NCBI RefSeq assembly: GCF_004331675.1
Contig: NZ_SJSN01000001.1
Coordinates: 1 to 64,000, forward strand
DNA from: Pedobacter frigidisoli
GTDB taxonomy: Bacteria > Bacteroidota > Bacteroidia > Sphingobacteriales > Sphingobacteriaceae
Length of the DNA stretch: 64,000 nt
Direction of reading: 5' to 3'
In this document: positions 36,118 to 45,837 of the stretch, in pieces
Layout: every line of letters starts with the position of its first letter
Position numbering within the stretch: position 1 is the first letter of the stretch
Program-made: the position numbers and the translations under genes
Notes under the pieces: generated by a model
Database searches by the model: none
The model's input: the letters and a program-made list of their open reading frames with translations, nothing else
What the model was told of the DNA's origin: nothing

Positions 36118-37215
36118 ATGAAGAAAAGGTATATCATTTATGCTGTTTTGGCTTTAGGCTTGGCCTATTTAGTTTATTACAGAATTAACGCGAATAAAAA
36201 ACTAGAGGGTAAAGGTGGTGCCGCAGCTGGGCAAGGCAAGGGTGCTGAGGGAGGAAAAGGTGGAGCTGGAGCACCAATGGTGGTAGACGGCATTGTAGTT
36301 AAATTAACCTCGTTTGATAATGATTTAGAAGTAACGGGCGCTATTGACGCAAATGAATCTGTCGTGCTAAAAAGCGAGGTTTCTGGTTTAGTTACTGGAA
36401 TATATTTTACTGAAGGCACAAATGTTTCTAAAGGAGCTGTTTTGGTAAAAGTTAATGATAGAGATATTCAGGCACAATTACTAGAGGCACAAACTAAACA
36501 AAAACTTTCCAGCACCAATGAAAACAGGGCGAAACAGTTGCTCGAAAAAGGTGCAATAAGTCAAGAAGAATACGATACTTCTTTAGCAGATTTAAGATCG
36601 TTGCAAGCGCAATCGCAATTAATTAGAGCGCAATTGGCGAAGACCACTATTCGTGCACCTTTTAGTGGAAGAATTGGTTTACGCAGCATTTCATCTGGAA
36701 CTTATTTGACGCCAGCAACCGTTATTGCTAACTTGGTAAGCACTAACCCGGTAAAAGTTACATTTTCTGTCCCTGAAAAATATGCTGGTCAGATAAAAAT
36801 GGGCTCTGCCATTACCTTTACAACTGATGGATCATCGAAAGAAAACACAGGGAAAGTTTACGCTATTGAGCCAGGGATAAATGCTGCAACCAGAACTTTA
36901 CAGATTAGGGCGCTCGCACCAAATGGAGATAATGCTTTATTGCCTGGATCGTTTGCGAAGATAAAACTGGCCTTGAGTACTTTACAAAACGCTATTCTGA
37001 TTCCGAATGAAGCGGTAATTCCGGTTTTAAAGGGAAAGATCGTTTATGTTAAGAAAAACGGAAAAGCACAAGAAGTTAAGGTTGAAGCTGGAACACGAAC
37101 TGATGAAAACATCGTGATTACTTCTGGATTAAAAGCTGGCGATACGGTTTTAACAACTGGTTCGATGGCCTTGAAAAAAGATGCTCCAGTAAAAGTAAAT
37201 CTGGTTAAGGAATAA
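36118..37215 (+). CDS. RND efflux periplasmic adaptor (MFP)
   Basis: The 365-residue membrane-fusion protein joins an RND pump to a TolC channel. The N-terminal anchor is at residues 4-22, followed by a low-complexity Gly/Ala/Lys linker (about 30-58; GKGGAAAGQGKGAEGGKGG). The barrel-sandwich lipoyl half has GAIDANESVVLKSEVSGLV, the short alpha-hairpin carries AKQLLEKGAISQEEYD, and the second lipoyl half has TTIRAPFSGRIGLRSIS. It is the first gene of a tight three-gene operon (2-bp and 1-bp spacings). Confidence 0.94.
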   Translation: MKKRYIIYAVLALGLAYLVYYRINANKKLEGKGGAAAGQGKGAEGGKGGAGAPMVVDGIVVKLTSFDNDLEVTGAIDANESVVLKSEVSGLVTGIYFTEGTNVSKGAVLVKVNDRDIQAQLLEAQTKQKLSSTNENRAKQLLEKGAISQEEYDTSLADLRSLQAQSQLIRAQLAKTTIRAPFSGRIGLRSISSGTYLTPATVIANLVSTNPVKVTFSVPEKYAGQIKMGSAITFTTDGSSKENTGKVYAIEPGINAATRTLQIRALAPNGDNALLPGSFAKIKLALSTLQNAILIPNEAVIPVLKGKIVYVKKNGKAQEVKVEAGTRTDENIVITSGLKAGDTVLTTGSMALKKDAPVKVNLVKE

Positions 37216-37217
37216 TT

Positions 37218-40200
37218 ATGAGTATCTCAACCACGAGTATAAAAAGACCCGTTCTGGCCATAGTAATGAACTTGGTTATTGTTCTTTTTGGGATAATAGG
37301 CTATACATTTTTGGGTGTTCGGGAGTATCCATCAATCGATCCAACGGTGGTTTCCGTTCGAACCTCCTACCCTGGTGCGAATTCGGATATTATCGAATCT
37401 CAAATTACAGAGCCTTTAGAAAAATCGATCAACTCCATTGACGGAATTCGAAATATTTCATCGTCCAGTAATCAGGGAACAAGTAACATCACCATTGAGT
37501 TTAACCTTGATAAAAATATTGAAGAGGCGGCAAATGATGTTCGTGATAAGGTTTCGCAAGCAGCCAGAACGTTGCCAAAAGATATTGATGGTTTACCGAC
37601 GGTAAGCAAGGCCGATGCCAACTCTGATCCTATTTTATCGATGACGATTCAGAGTGATAAAAGAAACACTTTGGAGCTAAGTGATTTTGCCGAAAATGTG
37701 ATCGCCGATCGTATTCAAACTATTCCTGGGGTAAGTAGTGTTCAAATTCAAGGGCAAAGAAAATATTCCATGCGTATTTGGATGGATCCCAATAAACTGA
37801 GCGCTTATGGCTTGACTTCACAAGATATTGTGACCGCATTGGACAACGAGAATGTTGAATTACCATCGGGAAAAATTACAGGCGCAACCACAGAACTAAC
37901 CGTAAAAACCCTTGGAAAGCTAACCAACGAAGATCAGTTTAATAATTTGATCCTTAAATCGGACAGCAACCAAGTAGTAAAATTAAAAGATGTTGGTTAT
38001 GCAGTACTCGGGTCGGAAAATGAGGAAACTATTTTAAGAGAATCGGGCAAACCGATGGTAGCCGTTGCCATTATTCCGCAACCGGGCGCCAACTATCTCG
38101 ATATTAGTAAAGCTTTTTACGAACGATTTGATAAGCTGAAAGCCGATATGCCGAAAGACATTAAGCTTAAAGTTGCGCTAGATAACACGTTATTTATTAA
38201 GCGTTCGGTTACAGAGGTTGCAGAAACTATTGGGTTATCTCTTGTGCTGGTAATTCTGATTATCTACCTTTTCTTTAGGGATTGGGCAATCGCTTTTAGG
38301 CCATTGATTGATATTCCTGTTTCCTTGATATTTACATTTTTCATCATGTACGCTTTTGGATTTTCCATCAACGTATTGAGTTTATTGGCGATTGTTTTGG
38401 CCACGGGCTTAGTGGTAGATGATGGAATTGTAGTTACGGAAAACATTTTTAAGAAAGTAGAAGAAGGCATGTCGCCATTTGAAGCGGCCATAAAAGGTTC
38501 TAATGAAATCTTTTTTGCGGTAATTTCAATCTCAATTACGCTTGCGGCAGTATTCTTACCTGTAATTTTCTTACAGGGTTTTGTTGGTAGGTTGTTTCGA
38601 GAGTTTGGTGTTGTAATCGGTGCCGCAGTTTTAATTTCGGCATTCGTTTCCCTTACGTTAACTCCAATGTTAAATGCTTATTTAATGAAAAAAGGCGGGC
38701 ATAAACCATCCAAATTTTACAACTGGACGGAGCCTTACTTTGTTAAACTGAATGATGCCTATGCCTCAAACCTGAATAAATTTTTAGATAAAAGGTGGCT
38801 TTCCATTCCCATCATTGTAATTTGTATGGGATTGATTTTTCTGTTCTGGAAAATTCTTCCAAAGGAAACCGCTCCGTATGATGATAGAAGTGCGATAAAT
38901 ATGACGGCGACTTTGCCAGAAGGTGCATCATTCACTTCCACAGATAAATTTATCATGAAATTGAATCAATTGGTGATTGATTCTGTTCCGGAGAAGAATG
39001 TTAATATCACCATCACTTCTCCTGGTTTCGGTGGCGCTGGTTCTACAAACTCAGGTTTTGTAAGAATGGGTTTAATCGATGCTGGAGATCGTAAACGATC
39101 TCAAAAAGAAATTGCAGATCAATTAACGAAAATCACCAAAAAATATACCGAAGGGAAAGTAATCGTTAACCAACAACCAACCATTTCTGTTGGTCGCCGA
39201 GGCGGATTACCAATCAGTTATATTATTCAGGCACAGAATTTCGAAAAGCTGAGGGAGAAAGTGCCTGTATTTATGGATGAGGTTGCAAAAGACCCAACCT
39301 TTACCGTTTCTGATGTGAACCTAAAATTCAACAAACCAGAAATCAATTTAACCATCGATAGAGATAAGGCCAAAAACTTAGGTGTTTCCATTGCGGCAAT
39401 CGCACAAACCCTAAACTTAGGCTTAAGTGGACAAAGGTTTTCCTACTTCTTTATGAATGGAAAGCAGTACCAGGTTATTGGGCAGTTCGATCGTGGCGAC
39501 CGAAAAGATCCTTTGGATTTGAGTTCGGTGTATGTTCGTAGCGACAAAGGCGATTTGGTGCAATTGGATAATTTAGTGACGGCAAAAGAAGAAAGTAGTC
39601 CGCCACAATTGTACAGAAACAATCGTTTTATTGCGGCAACCGTTTCGGCAGGTTTAGCCCCAGGCAAAAGCATTGGCGATGGAATAGACGCCATGGATAG
39701 GATATCAGAAAAAGTGTTGGATGAAACATTCTCTACCGATTTAAGTGGAGAATCTAGAGATTTTAAGGAAAGTTCTTCCAATACTTTCTTTGCTTTCGGC
39801 TTGGCTTTGCTACTGGTTTACTTAATTCTTTCGGCACAGTTCGAAAGTTTTAAAGATCCTATTATCATTATCCTAACTGTACCAATGGCTGTTGCCGGAG
39901 CATTTTTATCGCTTTGGCTTTGTGGTCAGAGTTGGAATATCTTCAGCCAGATTGGAACCATTATGTTAATTGGTTTGGTAACCAAAAATGGTATTTTGAT
40001 TGTAGAATTTGCTAATCAATTGAAAGAAAAAGGAGTTGCTATTCCAGAGGCTATTCGCGAAGCAGCGGTTTCTCGTTTACGCCCAATTTTGATGACGAGT
40101 TTAGCCATCGCCATTGGCGCCTTACCGATTGCTATGGCTTTAGGAGCAGCGGCAAAAAGTAGAATGAGTATGGGAACGGTTATCGTTGGGGGAACCTTAT

Positions 40201-40328
40201 TTTCTTTGGTACTAACCTTATTTGTAATTCCAGCGATTTACTCATACTGGGCAAAACCTTATAAACCAAATAAAGAATTAAAAGACGCTGATCGTTTTGA
40301 ACAAGAAGCAACACACACAGCAGAATAA
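37218..40328 (+). CDS. RND-type multidrug efflux permease (HAE1)
   Basis: This 1036-residue inner-membrane pump has the full AcrB-like architecture: TM1, a large porter loop, TM2-7, a second loop and TM8-12. The proton-relay aspartates are in LATGLVVDDGIVVTENIF (TM4), and TM10-11 contain GTIMLIGLVTKNGILIVEF. The motif FREFGVVIGAAVLISAFVSLTLTP is typical of HAE1. It exports amphiphilic compounds with its adaptor and TolC partner. Substrate is unknown, and no TetR or AraC regulator is adjacent. Confidence 0.96.
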   Translation: MSISTTSIKRPVLAIVMNLVIVLFGIIGYTFLGVREYPSIDPTVVSVRTSYPGANSDIIESQITEPLEKSINSIDGIRNISSSSNQGTSNITIEFNLDKNIEEAANDVRDKVSQAARTLPKDIDGLPTVSKADANSDPILSMTIQSDKRNTLELSDFAENVIADRIQTIPGVSSVQIQGQRKYSMRIWMDPNKLSAYGLTSQDIVTALDNENVELPSGKITGATTELTVKTLGKLTNEDQFNNLILKSDSNQVVKLKDVGYAVLGSENEETILRESGKPMVAVAIIPQPGANYLDISKAFYERFDKLKADMPKDIKLKVALDNTLFIKRSVTEVAETIGLSLVLVILIIYLFFRDWAIAFRPLIDIPVSLIFTFFIMYAFGFSINVLSLLAIVLATGLVVDDGIVVTENIFKKVEEGMSPFEAAIKGSNEIFFAVISISITLAAVFLPVIFLQGFVGRLFREFGVVIGAAVLISAFVSLTLTPMLNAYLMKKGGHKPSKFYNWTEPYFVKLNDAYASNLNKFLDKRWLSIPIIVICMGLIFLFWKILPKETAPYDDRSAINMTATLPEGASFTSTDKFIMKLNQLVIDSVPEKNVNITITSPGFGGAGSTNSGFVRMGLIDAGDRKRSQKEIADQLTKITKKYTEGKVIVNQQPTISVGRRGGLPISYIIQAQNFEKLREKVPVFMDEVAKDPTFTVSDVNLKFNKPEINLTIDRDKAKNLGVSIAAIAQTLNLGLSGQRFSYFFMNGKQYQVIGQFDRGDRKDPLDLSSVYVRSDKGDLVQLDNLVTAKEESSPPQLYRNNRFIAATVSAGLAPGKSIGDGIDAMDRISEKVLDETFSTDLSGESRDFKESSSNTFFAFGLALLLVYLILSAQFESFKDPIIIILTVPMAVAGAFLSLWLCGQSWNIFSQIGTIMLIGLVTKNGILIVEFANQLKEKGVAIPEAIREAAVSRLRPILMTSLAIAIGALPIAMALGAAAKSRMSMGTVIVGGTLFSLVLTLFVIPAIYSYWAKPYKPNKELKDADRFEQEATHTAE

Positions 40329-40329
40329 G

Positions 40330-41640
40330 ATGAGCAAGAGATTAAACCTATTTATTTTCCTTTTATGCCTATCCACTTCGGGTTTTGCGCAGGAAAAGCT
40401 CAGTTTACAGGAAGCCATTTCCATCGCTTTGCAGAACAATTACGATATTAAAATCAGTAAAAATGAAATTGGTATCGCTAAAAATAATGCAACTATTGGC
40501 AATGCAGGCATGCTTCCAACAATCGATGGAAGTTACACCAACGGCGGAAGCATCCAAAATACTAGGCAAACTCCCGTAACCGGAGAAGATCGTGTAATTC
40601 GTGGAGCCAAAAGTACAAACAACAGTTATGGTGCTGATTTAAACTGGACAATTTTTGATGGTTTCACCATGTTTGCCAATTATGACCGCTTGAAAGAGTT
40701 GCAAAAGCAAGGAGAAATCAATTCAAGATTAACCATTTTAACTACCGTTTCTGATGTCATTACCGCTTATTATGATGTAGTAAGGCAGCAACAACTGTTA
40801 ATCGCCGCCGATAGTGCAATGGATGTTTCGGTTTTACGAACGAATATTGCCAAGACTAAATTGCAACTGGGAAGAGGCTCAAAGTTGGATGTATTAACTG
40901 CGCAAGTAGATTACAATACCGATACATCTAACTACATTCAGGTGAAAAACTTTTTACAAGTGGCCAAGGTTCGCCTAAACCAATTAATGGTGAGGGATAT
41001 TAGCACTAATTTTTCAGTGGTGAATAATATCGATGTTGATAAGGGAATATTGTTTAGCAAACAGGCGGAAATAGCAGAAACACAGAATCCAAATGTTCAA
41101 AATGCTTTTATCAATCAGAAAATAGCTTCTTTAACATTAAAATCAGTTCGTGGAGCAAGGTATCCTGCAATTAGTTTAAATTCTGGTTACAGTAGGGCAA
41201 ATAGTACGAGTCCGACGGGTTTTAACCAGAAATTTGCTGCCAATGGATTTACTTATGGCGTTACAGCAAGCTTAAATTTATTTAATGGATTTTTGCAAAG
41301 GCAGCAAGAGCGAAATGCCAAGATCGATATTGAAACTTCAACTCTAAACTTGAATAAAACGAAGCTTGATGTAAATTCCCAGTTGCTTACCGCTTATCAA
41401 AATTATAGCACTTATCTAGATCTGATTAAGCTTGAGCAAAGTAACGTGGATATCGCTAAGGAAAACCTAGACATCACCTTGGCGAAATACCGCTTAGGAA
41501 GTATTGCGCCCCTGGAATTGAGAGAAGCACAACGAAATGCAATTGATGCGCAAAATCGTTTTATTGAGATGCAATATCAAGCAAAAATTGCAGAAACTAC
41601 GCTTAAAGAAATTAGCGGCAATATAGATTTAGGTAATTAA
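40330..41640 (+). CDS. TolC-family outer-membrane efflux protein
   Basis: The 436-residue protein starts at MSKRLNLFIFLLC (40330), one base after the permease stop; the 11 upstream codons overlap the permease. Its signal peptide ends GFAQ. Two OEP repeats follow, with LQEAISIALQNNYDIKISKNEI near the start and NLDITLAKYRLGSIAPLELREAQ near the end. It forms the trimeric outer-membrane duct of the efflux system. Confidence 0.95.
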   Translation: MSKRLNLFIFLLCLSTSGFAQEKLSLQEAISIALQNNYDIKISKNEIGIAKNNATIGNAGMLPTIDGSYTNGGSIQNTRQTPVTGEDRVIRGAKSTNNSYGADLNWTIFDGFTMFANYDRLKELQKQGEINSRLTILTTVSDVITAYYDVVRQQQLLIAADSAMDVSVLRTNIAKTKLQLGRGSKLDVLTAQVDYNTDTSNYIQVKNFLQVAKVRLNQLMVRDISTNFSVVNNIDVDKGILFSKQAEIAETQNPNVQNAFINQKIASLTLKSVRGARYPAISLNSGYSRANSTSPTGFNQKFAANGFTYGVTASLNLFNGFLQRQQERNAKIDIETSTLNLNKTKLDVNSQLLTAYQNYSTYLDLIKLEQSNVDIAKENLDITLAKYRLGSIAPLELREAQRNAIDAQNRFIEMQYQAKIAETTLKEISGNIDLGN

Positions 41641-41657
41641 TTTTTATATTTAGTCCC

Positions 41658-42527
41658 ATGATACTTGTTGCAGATAGTGGCTCATCGAAAACCGATTGGA
41701 TGGGTTATCTTAATGGCGAAACCATTAGGTTTAATACCCCCGGAATCAATCCTTATTTTTTAAGTGAGCAGGAAATTAGCAAACTGATTTTAAAAAATGA
41801 AACAGTTGCACAGTACGCCGATCAGGTAAAGGAAATTTATTTTTTTGGTGCAGGTTGCTCCTCTCCCGATAAGCATGAAGTGGTTTCAAATGGATTATCG
41901 GAAGTTTTTACCAATGCCTTTATCTCCGTAGATCACGATCTTTTAGGTTCTGTTTACGCCACTTGTGGCAGTGCTGAGGGTTTAAATTGTATTTTGGGTA
42001 CAGGCTCTAATATTTGCTATTTCGATGGCAAGAAAATTCACGATGGGCACCATGGCTTGGGCTATGTTTTAGGCGATGAAGGCTCTGGCACTTTTTTCGG
42101 TAAAAAAGTTTTGTTAAGTTATTTGTACAATAAAATGCCTAGCAGTTTGGCGGCAGAATTTAAGAAAACCTTTCCTGCAGAGAAGGAACAAATCATTACA
42201 AATGTATATCAAAAACCATTTCCAAATATCTATTTAGCTGGGTTCAGTCGTTTTATGGCTAATCATAAAGATCATCCTTTTATTCAGGAAATTTTAAAAA
42301 GCGGCTTTCAGGAATTTGTAGATACCAATATTAAGGATTATCCAAAATACAAAAATGTACCTTGCCACTTTGTTGGTTCAATTGCCTACTATTATCAAAC
42401 AGAATTGGTTGCAGTGCTTTTAGAGAACGGCATTGAGCCAGGCAAAATACTCCAAAAGCCAATTGAAGATCTTTTTAATTACATTCTTCACAAAGAAGGA
42501 GTTGTAAAACACGCCCAAAACCCATAA
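41658..42527 (+). CDS. BadF/BadG/N-acetylglucosamine kinase-like ATPase
   Basis: The 289-residue protein has the ASKHA fold: phosphate-1 motif LVADSGSSKTDW, phosphate-2 motif CILGTGSNICYFDG, GDEGSGTFFGKK and a C-terminal adenosine motif (HFVGSIAYYYQ). The family includes N-acetylglucosamine kinases and related amino-sugar kinases, some taking part in cell-wall recycling. The exact substrate cannot be read from the sequence. It lies 17 bases after the TolC gene and may be on the same transcript, although an efflux link is not obvious. Confidence 0.85.
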   Translation: MILVADSGSSKTDWMGYLNGETIRFNTPGINPYFLSEQEISKLILKNETVAQYADQVKEIYFFGAGCSSPDKHEVVSNGLSEVFTNAFISVDHDLLGSVYATCGSAEGLNCILGTGSNICYFDGKKIHDGHHGLGYVLGDEGSGTFFGKKVLLSYLYNKMPSSLAAEFKKTFPAEKEQIITNVYQKPFPNIYLAGFSRFMANHKDHPFIQEILKSGFQEFVDTNIKDYPKYKNVPCHFVGSIAYYYQTELVAVLLENGIEPGKILQKPIEDLFNYILHKEGVVKHAQNP

Positions 42528-42630
42528 TATTTTTCGGTTTATAAATTAATTGTTAAAATATTTTAAAGATTGTAAACATAACAACATACATTTTGTTATA
42601 ATTTTGAAGACATACAAATTGCTTAAACAT

Positions 42631-43023
42631 ATGAAGAAAATACTGGTTGTAGATGATGATATTGAGGTTTTGGAAACCATACAATTGATACTGGAAATTG
42701 GAGGCTTTAAAGTTTCGGCACTTAACGATGGTGAGGAAGTTTTTAATAGAATAGAAACTTTCAACCCTGATTTAATTTTATTAGATATTTCTCTAGGCCA
42801 TATTGATGGCCGTATTTTGTGCGAGCAACTAAAATCAATTGAAAGTACTTCGAAGATTCCAATTTTATTAATCTCTGGATTATACGAAGCAAAGGATTTT
42901 ACAACCTTAAATTATGGTCAGGATGATTTTCTTTCTAAGCCTTTCCAAATGGATGTTTTACTTAAAAAGATTACTAAAATCTTAAGTTTAGAAGAAAGCG
43001 AACCAAGTTTTTTATTGAATTAA
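42631..43023 (+). CDS. Single-domain response regulator
   Basis: The 130-residue receiver-only protein starts at MKKILVVDDDIEV; the 27 codons upstream from a TTG are AT-rich leader. The acidic pair DDD is at about 8-10, the phosphorylated Asp is in LILLDISLG (about 53), and the conserved Lys is in LSKPFQ (about 105). No output domain is present, so it would work by protein-protein contact or in a phosphorelay. No kinase is adjacent. Confidence 0.9.
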   Translation: MKKILVVDDDIEVLETIQLILEIGGFKVSALNDGEEVFNRIETFNPDLILLDISLGHIDGRILCEQLKSIESTSKIPILLISGLYEAKDFTTLNYGQDDFLSKPFQMDVLLKKITKILSLEESEPSFLLN

Positions 43024-43042
43024 GATAATATTCAAAATTATG

Positions 43043-43076
43043 AAGCCAAGAAAACATAAGATTTCTTGGCTTTTTT
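43043..43076 (+). terminator. Intrinsic terminator after the receiver gene
   Basis: AAGCCAAGAAAA and TTTCTTGGCTT form a stem around CATAAGA, followed by TTTTTT. A partial second copy of its right half (TTTTCTTGGCTTTTT) lies at about 43356. Confidence 0.85.
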
Positions 43077-43083
43077 GTGCTTA

Positions 43084-43492
43084 ATTGGTGGTTGGTGGCC
43101 CACCCCCCAATAAAACTTAAAAGGTCGGTGAGCCACCGACCATGGGATAAGATCATGGGACAATAAGCCGATAGGAAAAAGCAGAGCATTTGCCACTCTA
43201 AACCCAATTGCAGCGGCAGCCCCCGATTTCTTCTATCGGGGCTACAGCAGAAAGTGGGACTAACATTAATTGAAATGCAGGTTTTGCTTTCCAAAACAAA
43301 TGAATTATGTTTATGTTTCGGTGGTAAGACACCGACCGATAGGAAAAAATATAAGTTTTCTTGGCTTTTTGGTTTTTGCAAAATCATTGGTTGGTGCTGC
43401 ACCAATCAGACTTATGATGTGATCGGTGAGTCCACCGACCACGGAACCAGAATGACGGCCATTTGTTTCGGTCGGTGCAGACACCAACCGAT
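43084..43492. repeat. Cluster of six GGTCGGTG / CACCGACC hairpins
   Basis: The clearest copies are at 43123-43141 (GGTCGGTG-AGC-CACCGACC, perfect), 43318-43335, 43391-43405 (TTGGTG-CTG-CACCAA), 43423-43438 and 43470-43489. A weaker one lies at 43084-43108. Loops vary, stems are largely kept. Confidence 0.75.
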
Positions 43493-43752
43493 AGACTAAA
43501 GTTGTTTTCGGTTATTGGGATACCAAACCATAAGCTAGTGAATTAAGATCCCCAGTCAAGCTGAGGATGACGACCGTTCTTGTAAACCGTTAAGAATTGA
43601 TAGCCAACAACTGATAGGTTGAGAGGAGATTGCCACAGCCAATGAAAAAATAGCTTCGCAATGAAGCTTTGATGATCCTGTCATTTTGGCAAATAAAACG
43701 CTTTGGAACAACCCTTGTTATGCAGCAGGTAGATTAAACAATATTTACATAT

Positions 43753-45639
43753 ATGAGCATACAGGAAAGAGGAAATATCTCGATACATACCGAGAATATT
43801 TTCCCGATAATTAAGAAGTTTTTATACTCTGATAACGAGATTTTTCTTCGTGAGTTGGTTTCTAACGCAGTAGATGCCGTTCAGAAAATTAAAAGACTAG
43901 GTTCATTAGGTCAGTTTAATGGCGAAGTTGGCCAGCCTTTGGTGCAAGTTGCTGTTGATAAGGAAGCAAAAACCATTACAATTAGCGATAATGGTTTGGG
44001 TATGACTGCCGAAGAAATTAAAAAATACATTAACCAAGTTGCATTTTCTGGCGCAAGTGAGTTTGTAGAAAAATTTAAGGATGCGAAAGATGCCAATGAA
44101 ATCATCGGTAAATTCGGTTTAGGTTTTTATTCGGCTTTCATGGTTGCAGATTTAGTTGAGATTAATACTTTATCGTATCAAGATGGTGCAGAACCTGCTC
44201 GTTGGGTTTGTGATGGTAGTACCGAATTCGAAATTACAGAAGGAACGAAAACTACTCGTGGAACAGATATCATTCTTCACATCAACAAAGATTCTGAAGA
44301 GTTTTTAGAGGAATCGAAACTGCAGGAAATTCTTGATAAATACGCTAAATTCTTACCTGTTCCAATTAAGTTTGGTACTAAAACAGAATCTATAGAAGAT
44401 GGTGTTGATGAAGAAGGTAAAGCAAAATATAACGATGTTGAGGTTGATAACATCATCAACACCACAAATCCAATCTGGGCAAAAGCACCTGCAGATTTGT
44501 CAGATGAGGATTATTTAAGTTTCTATCGTGAATTATATCCATTTAGCGAAGAGCCATTATTTTGGATTCACTTAAATGTTGATTATCCATTCAACCTAAC
44601 GGGAGTATTGTATTTCCCTAAGTTGAAAAACGATTTCGAAATGCAACGCAACAAAATCAAGTTGTATTCTCGTCAGGTTTTTATTACGGATGAGGTTAAG
44701 GACATTGTTCCAGAATTCTTGATGTTATTGCATGGTGTAATCGATTCACCTGATATTCCACTAAACGTTTCGCGTAGTTTCTTACAGGCGGATAGTAATG
44801 TTAAAAAGATCAACAGTTACATCACTAGAAAGGTTGCTGATAAATTAGGCGAACTTTTTGTTAAAGACCGTAAATCTTACGAAGACAAATGGAAAGACAT
44901 TGGTATGTTCGTAAAATATGGTATGATTAGCGAAGATAAATTCTACGATAAGGCAAAAGATTTCGCTTTGGTTGGAAACACTAAAAATGAGCTTTTCACT
45001 TTACCAGAATACGCGGAGAAAGTTGCGCCTTTGCAAACAGATAAAAACGGAACGGTAGTTTATTTGTACACCAATGATGCTTCCAAACAAGATGCGTTCA
45101 TCCAATCGGCGAATAAAAAAGATTATGATGTTTTGGTTTTAGATTCTCAAATTGATAATCATTTCATCCAGCAATTAGAGCAGAAATTAGAGAAAACATC
45201 TATCAAACGTGTAGATTCTAGCGTTGCCGACAAATTGATTGAGAAAGATGAAGTTAATGAGCATGTTTTAACTGAAGATCAGGTTAAAGAAGTTACAACG
45301 ATCTTTGAAAAAGCAATTACAAAACCTGGCATGCAGGTAGAAGTTGTGGCTTTACATCCTGAGGAATTGCCAGTTACGATTACGATGGATGAATTTATGC
45401 GCCGTATGAAAGATATGGCAGCTATGGGTGGCGGAATGGGTTTTTATGGCCAAATGCCAGATAGTTATAAAGTTGCCATCAATGGAAACCATAAATTGGT
45501 GAGCAAAATTTTAAAGGCAGAAGGCGAAGAGCAAAGCAATTTAGCTAAACAAGCTATAGATTTAGCTTTGTTGGCTCAAGGTATGTTAACTGGTGCAGAA
45601 TTAACTGCATTTGTAAGCAGAAGTGTGGAGTTGATTTAA
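43753..45639 (+). CDS. htpG: Molecular chaperone HtpG (Hsp90)
   Basis: The 628-residue Hsp90 chaperone has the GHKL ATPase domain at the N-terminus: IFLRELVSNAVDAVQKIK, ISDNGLGMTAEEI and GKFGLGFYSAFMVAD. The middle domain includes PLNVSRSFLQADSNVKKINSYI, with the catalytic Arg in the NVSRS region, and the C-terminal dimerisation domain follows. A Gly/Met-rich stretch (MAAMGGGMGFYGQMP) lies near residue 560. It is monocistronic, cytosolic, and followed by a terminator at 45791. Confidence 0.97.
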   Translation: MSIQERGNISIHTENIFPIIKKFLYSDNEIFLRELVSNAVDAVQKIKRLGSLGQFNGEVGQPLVQVAVDKEAKTITISDNGLGMTAEEIKKYINQVAFSGASEFVEKFKDAKDANEIIGKFGLGFYSAFMVADLVEINTLSYQDGAEPARWVCDGSTEFEITEGTKTTRGTDIILHINKDSEEFLEESKLQEILDKYAKFLPVPIKFGTKTESIEDGVDEEGKAKYNDVEVDNIINTTNPIWAKAPADLSDEDYLSFYRELYPFSEEPLFWIHLNVDYPFNLTGVLYFPKLKNDFEMQRNKIKLYSRQVFITDEVKDIVPEFLMLLHGVIDSPDIPLNVSRSFLQADSNVKKINSYITRKVADKLGELFVKDRKSYEDKWKDIGMFVKYGMISEDKFYDKAKDFALVGNTKNELFTLPEYAEKVAPLQTDKNGTVVYLYTNDASKQDAFIQSANKKDYDVLVLDSQIDNHFIQQLEQKLEKTSIKRVDSSVADKLIEKDEVNEHVLTEDQVKEVTTIFEKAITKPGMQVEVVALHPEELPVTITMDEFMRRMKDMAAMGGGMGFYGQMPDSYKVAINGNHKLVSKILKAEGEEQSNLAKQAIDLALLAQGMLTGAELTAFVSRSVELI

Positions 45640-45699
45640 AGTATTAACTGGATTCGGGCAATGAACTAGAGTAACTATTTGTGCGTTTTAACACGCTGT

Positions 45700-45740
45700 A
45701 CGCTATATCCCCGATGAAAAATCGGGGGATGCCGCTTCCA
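45700..45740. repeat. Structured hairpin repeat, copy 3
   Basis: ATCCCCGAT and ATCGGGGGAT pair around a GAAAA loop, followed by GCCGCTTCCATCG. It matches 18231-18290 in loop and downstream flank, with one compensated base pair in the stem. Confidence 0.6.
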
Positions 45741-45790
45741 TCGTTAACGCTAGCAAATCTTTAATGAAAATTGCTTATAAAGTATTATCA

Positions 45791-45819
45791 AAAAGGAGAA
45801 GCTTTTAGCTTCTCCTTTT
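45791..45819 (+). terminator. Intrinsic terminator of htpG
   Basis: AAAGGAGAAGC and GCTTCTCCTTT pair around TTTTA, followed by further T. Confidence 0.88.
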
Positions 45820-45837
45820 TTTATGAAAATTCAATGC

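Larger units (their letters stand above)
43024..43752. other. Gene-free gap with hairpin cluster
   Basis: No credible gene; open frames here are antisense to or inside repeat sequence. The gap holds a terminator, six GGTCGGTG-type hairpins (43084-43492), a fragment related to 4122-4203, and repeat text GTCAAGCTGAGGATGACG near 43557. Confidence 0.6.

Noticed and set aside
36118..41640. MFP/RND/TolC trio as the dedicated RiPP exporter
   Set aside because: It is a typical drug-efflux operon 6 kb away with an independent gene set between; no evidence for a link.
42631..43023. Receiver-only protein as regulator of the RiPP locus
   Set aside because: It is 4 kb away, has no output domain, and the locus has its own LytTR/LytS pair.
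43084..43492. Hairpin cluster as a CRISPR or integron array
   Set aside because: Spacing is irregular, the units are simple inverted repeats and no cas or integrase gene is near.
42974..43499. Open frames over the hairpin region (143 and 81 codons)
   Set aside because: One is antisense to the receiver gene and both read through hairpin repeats; no family sequence.
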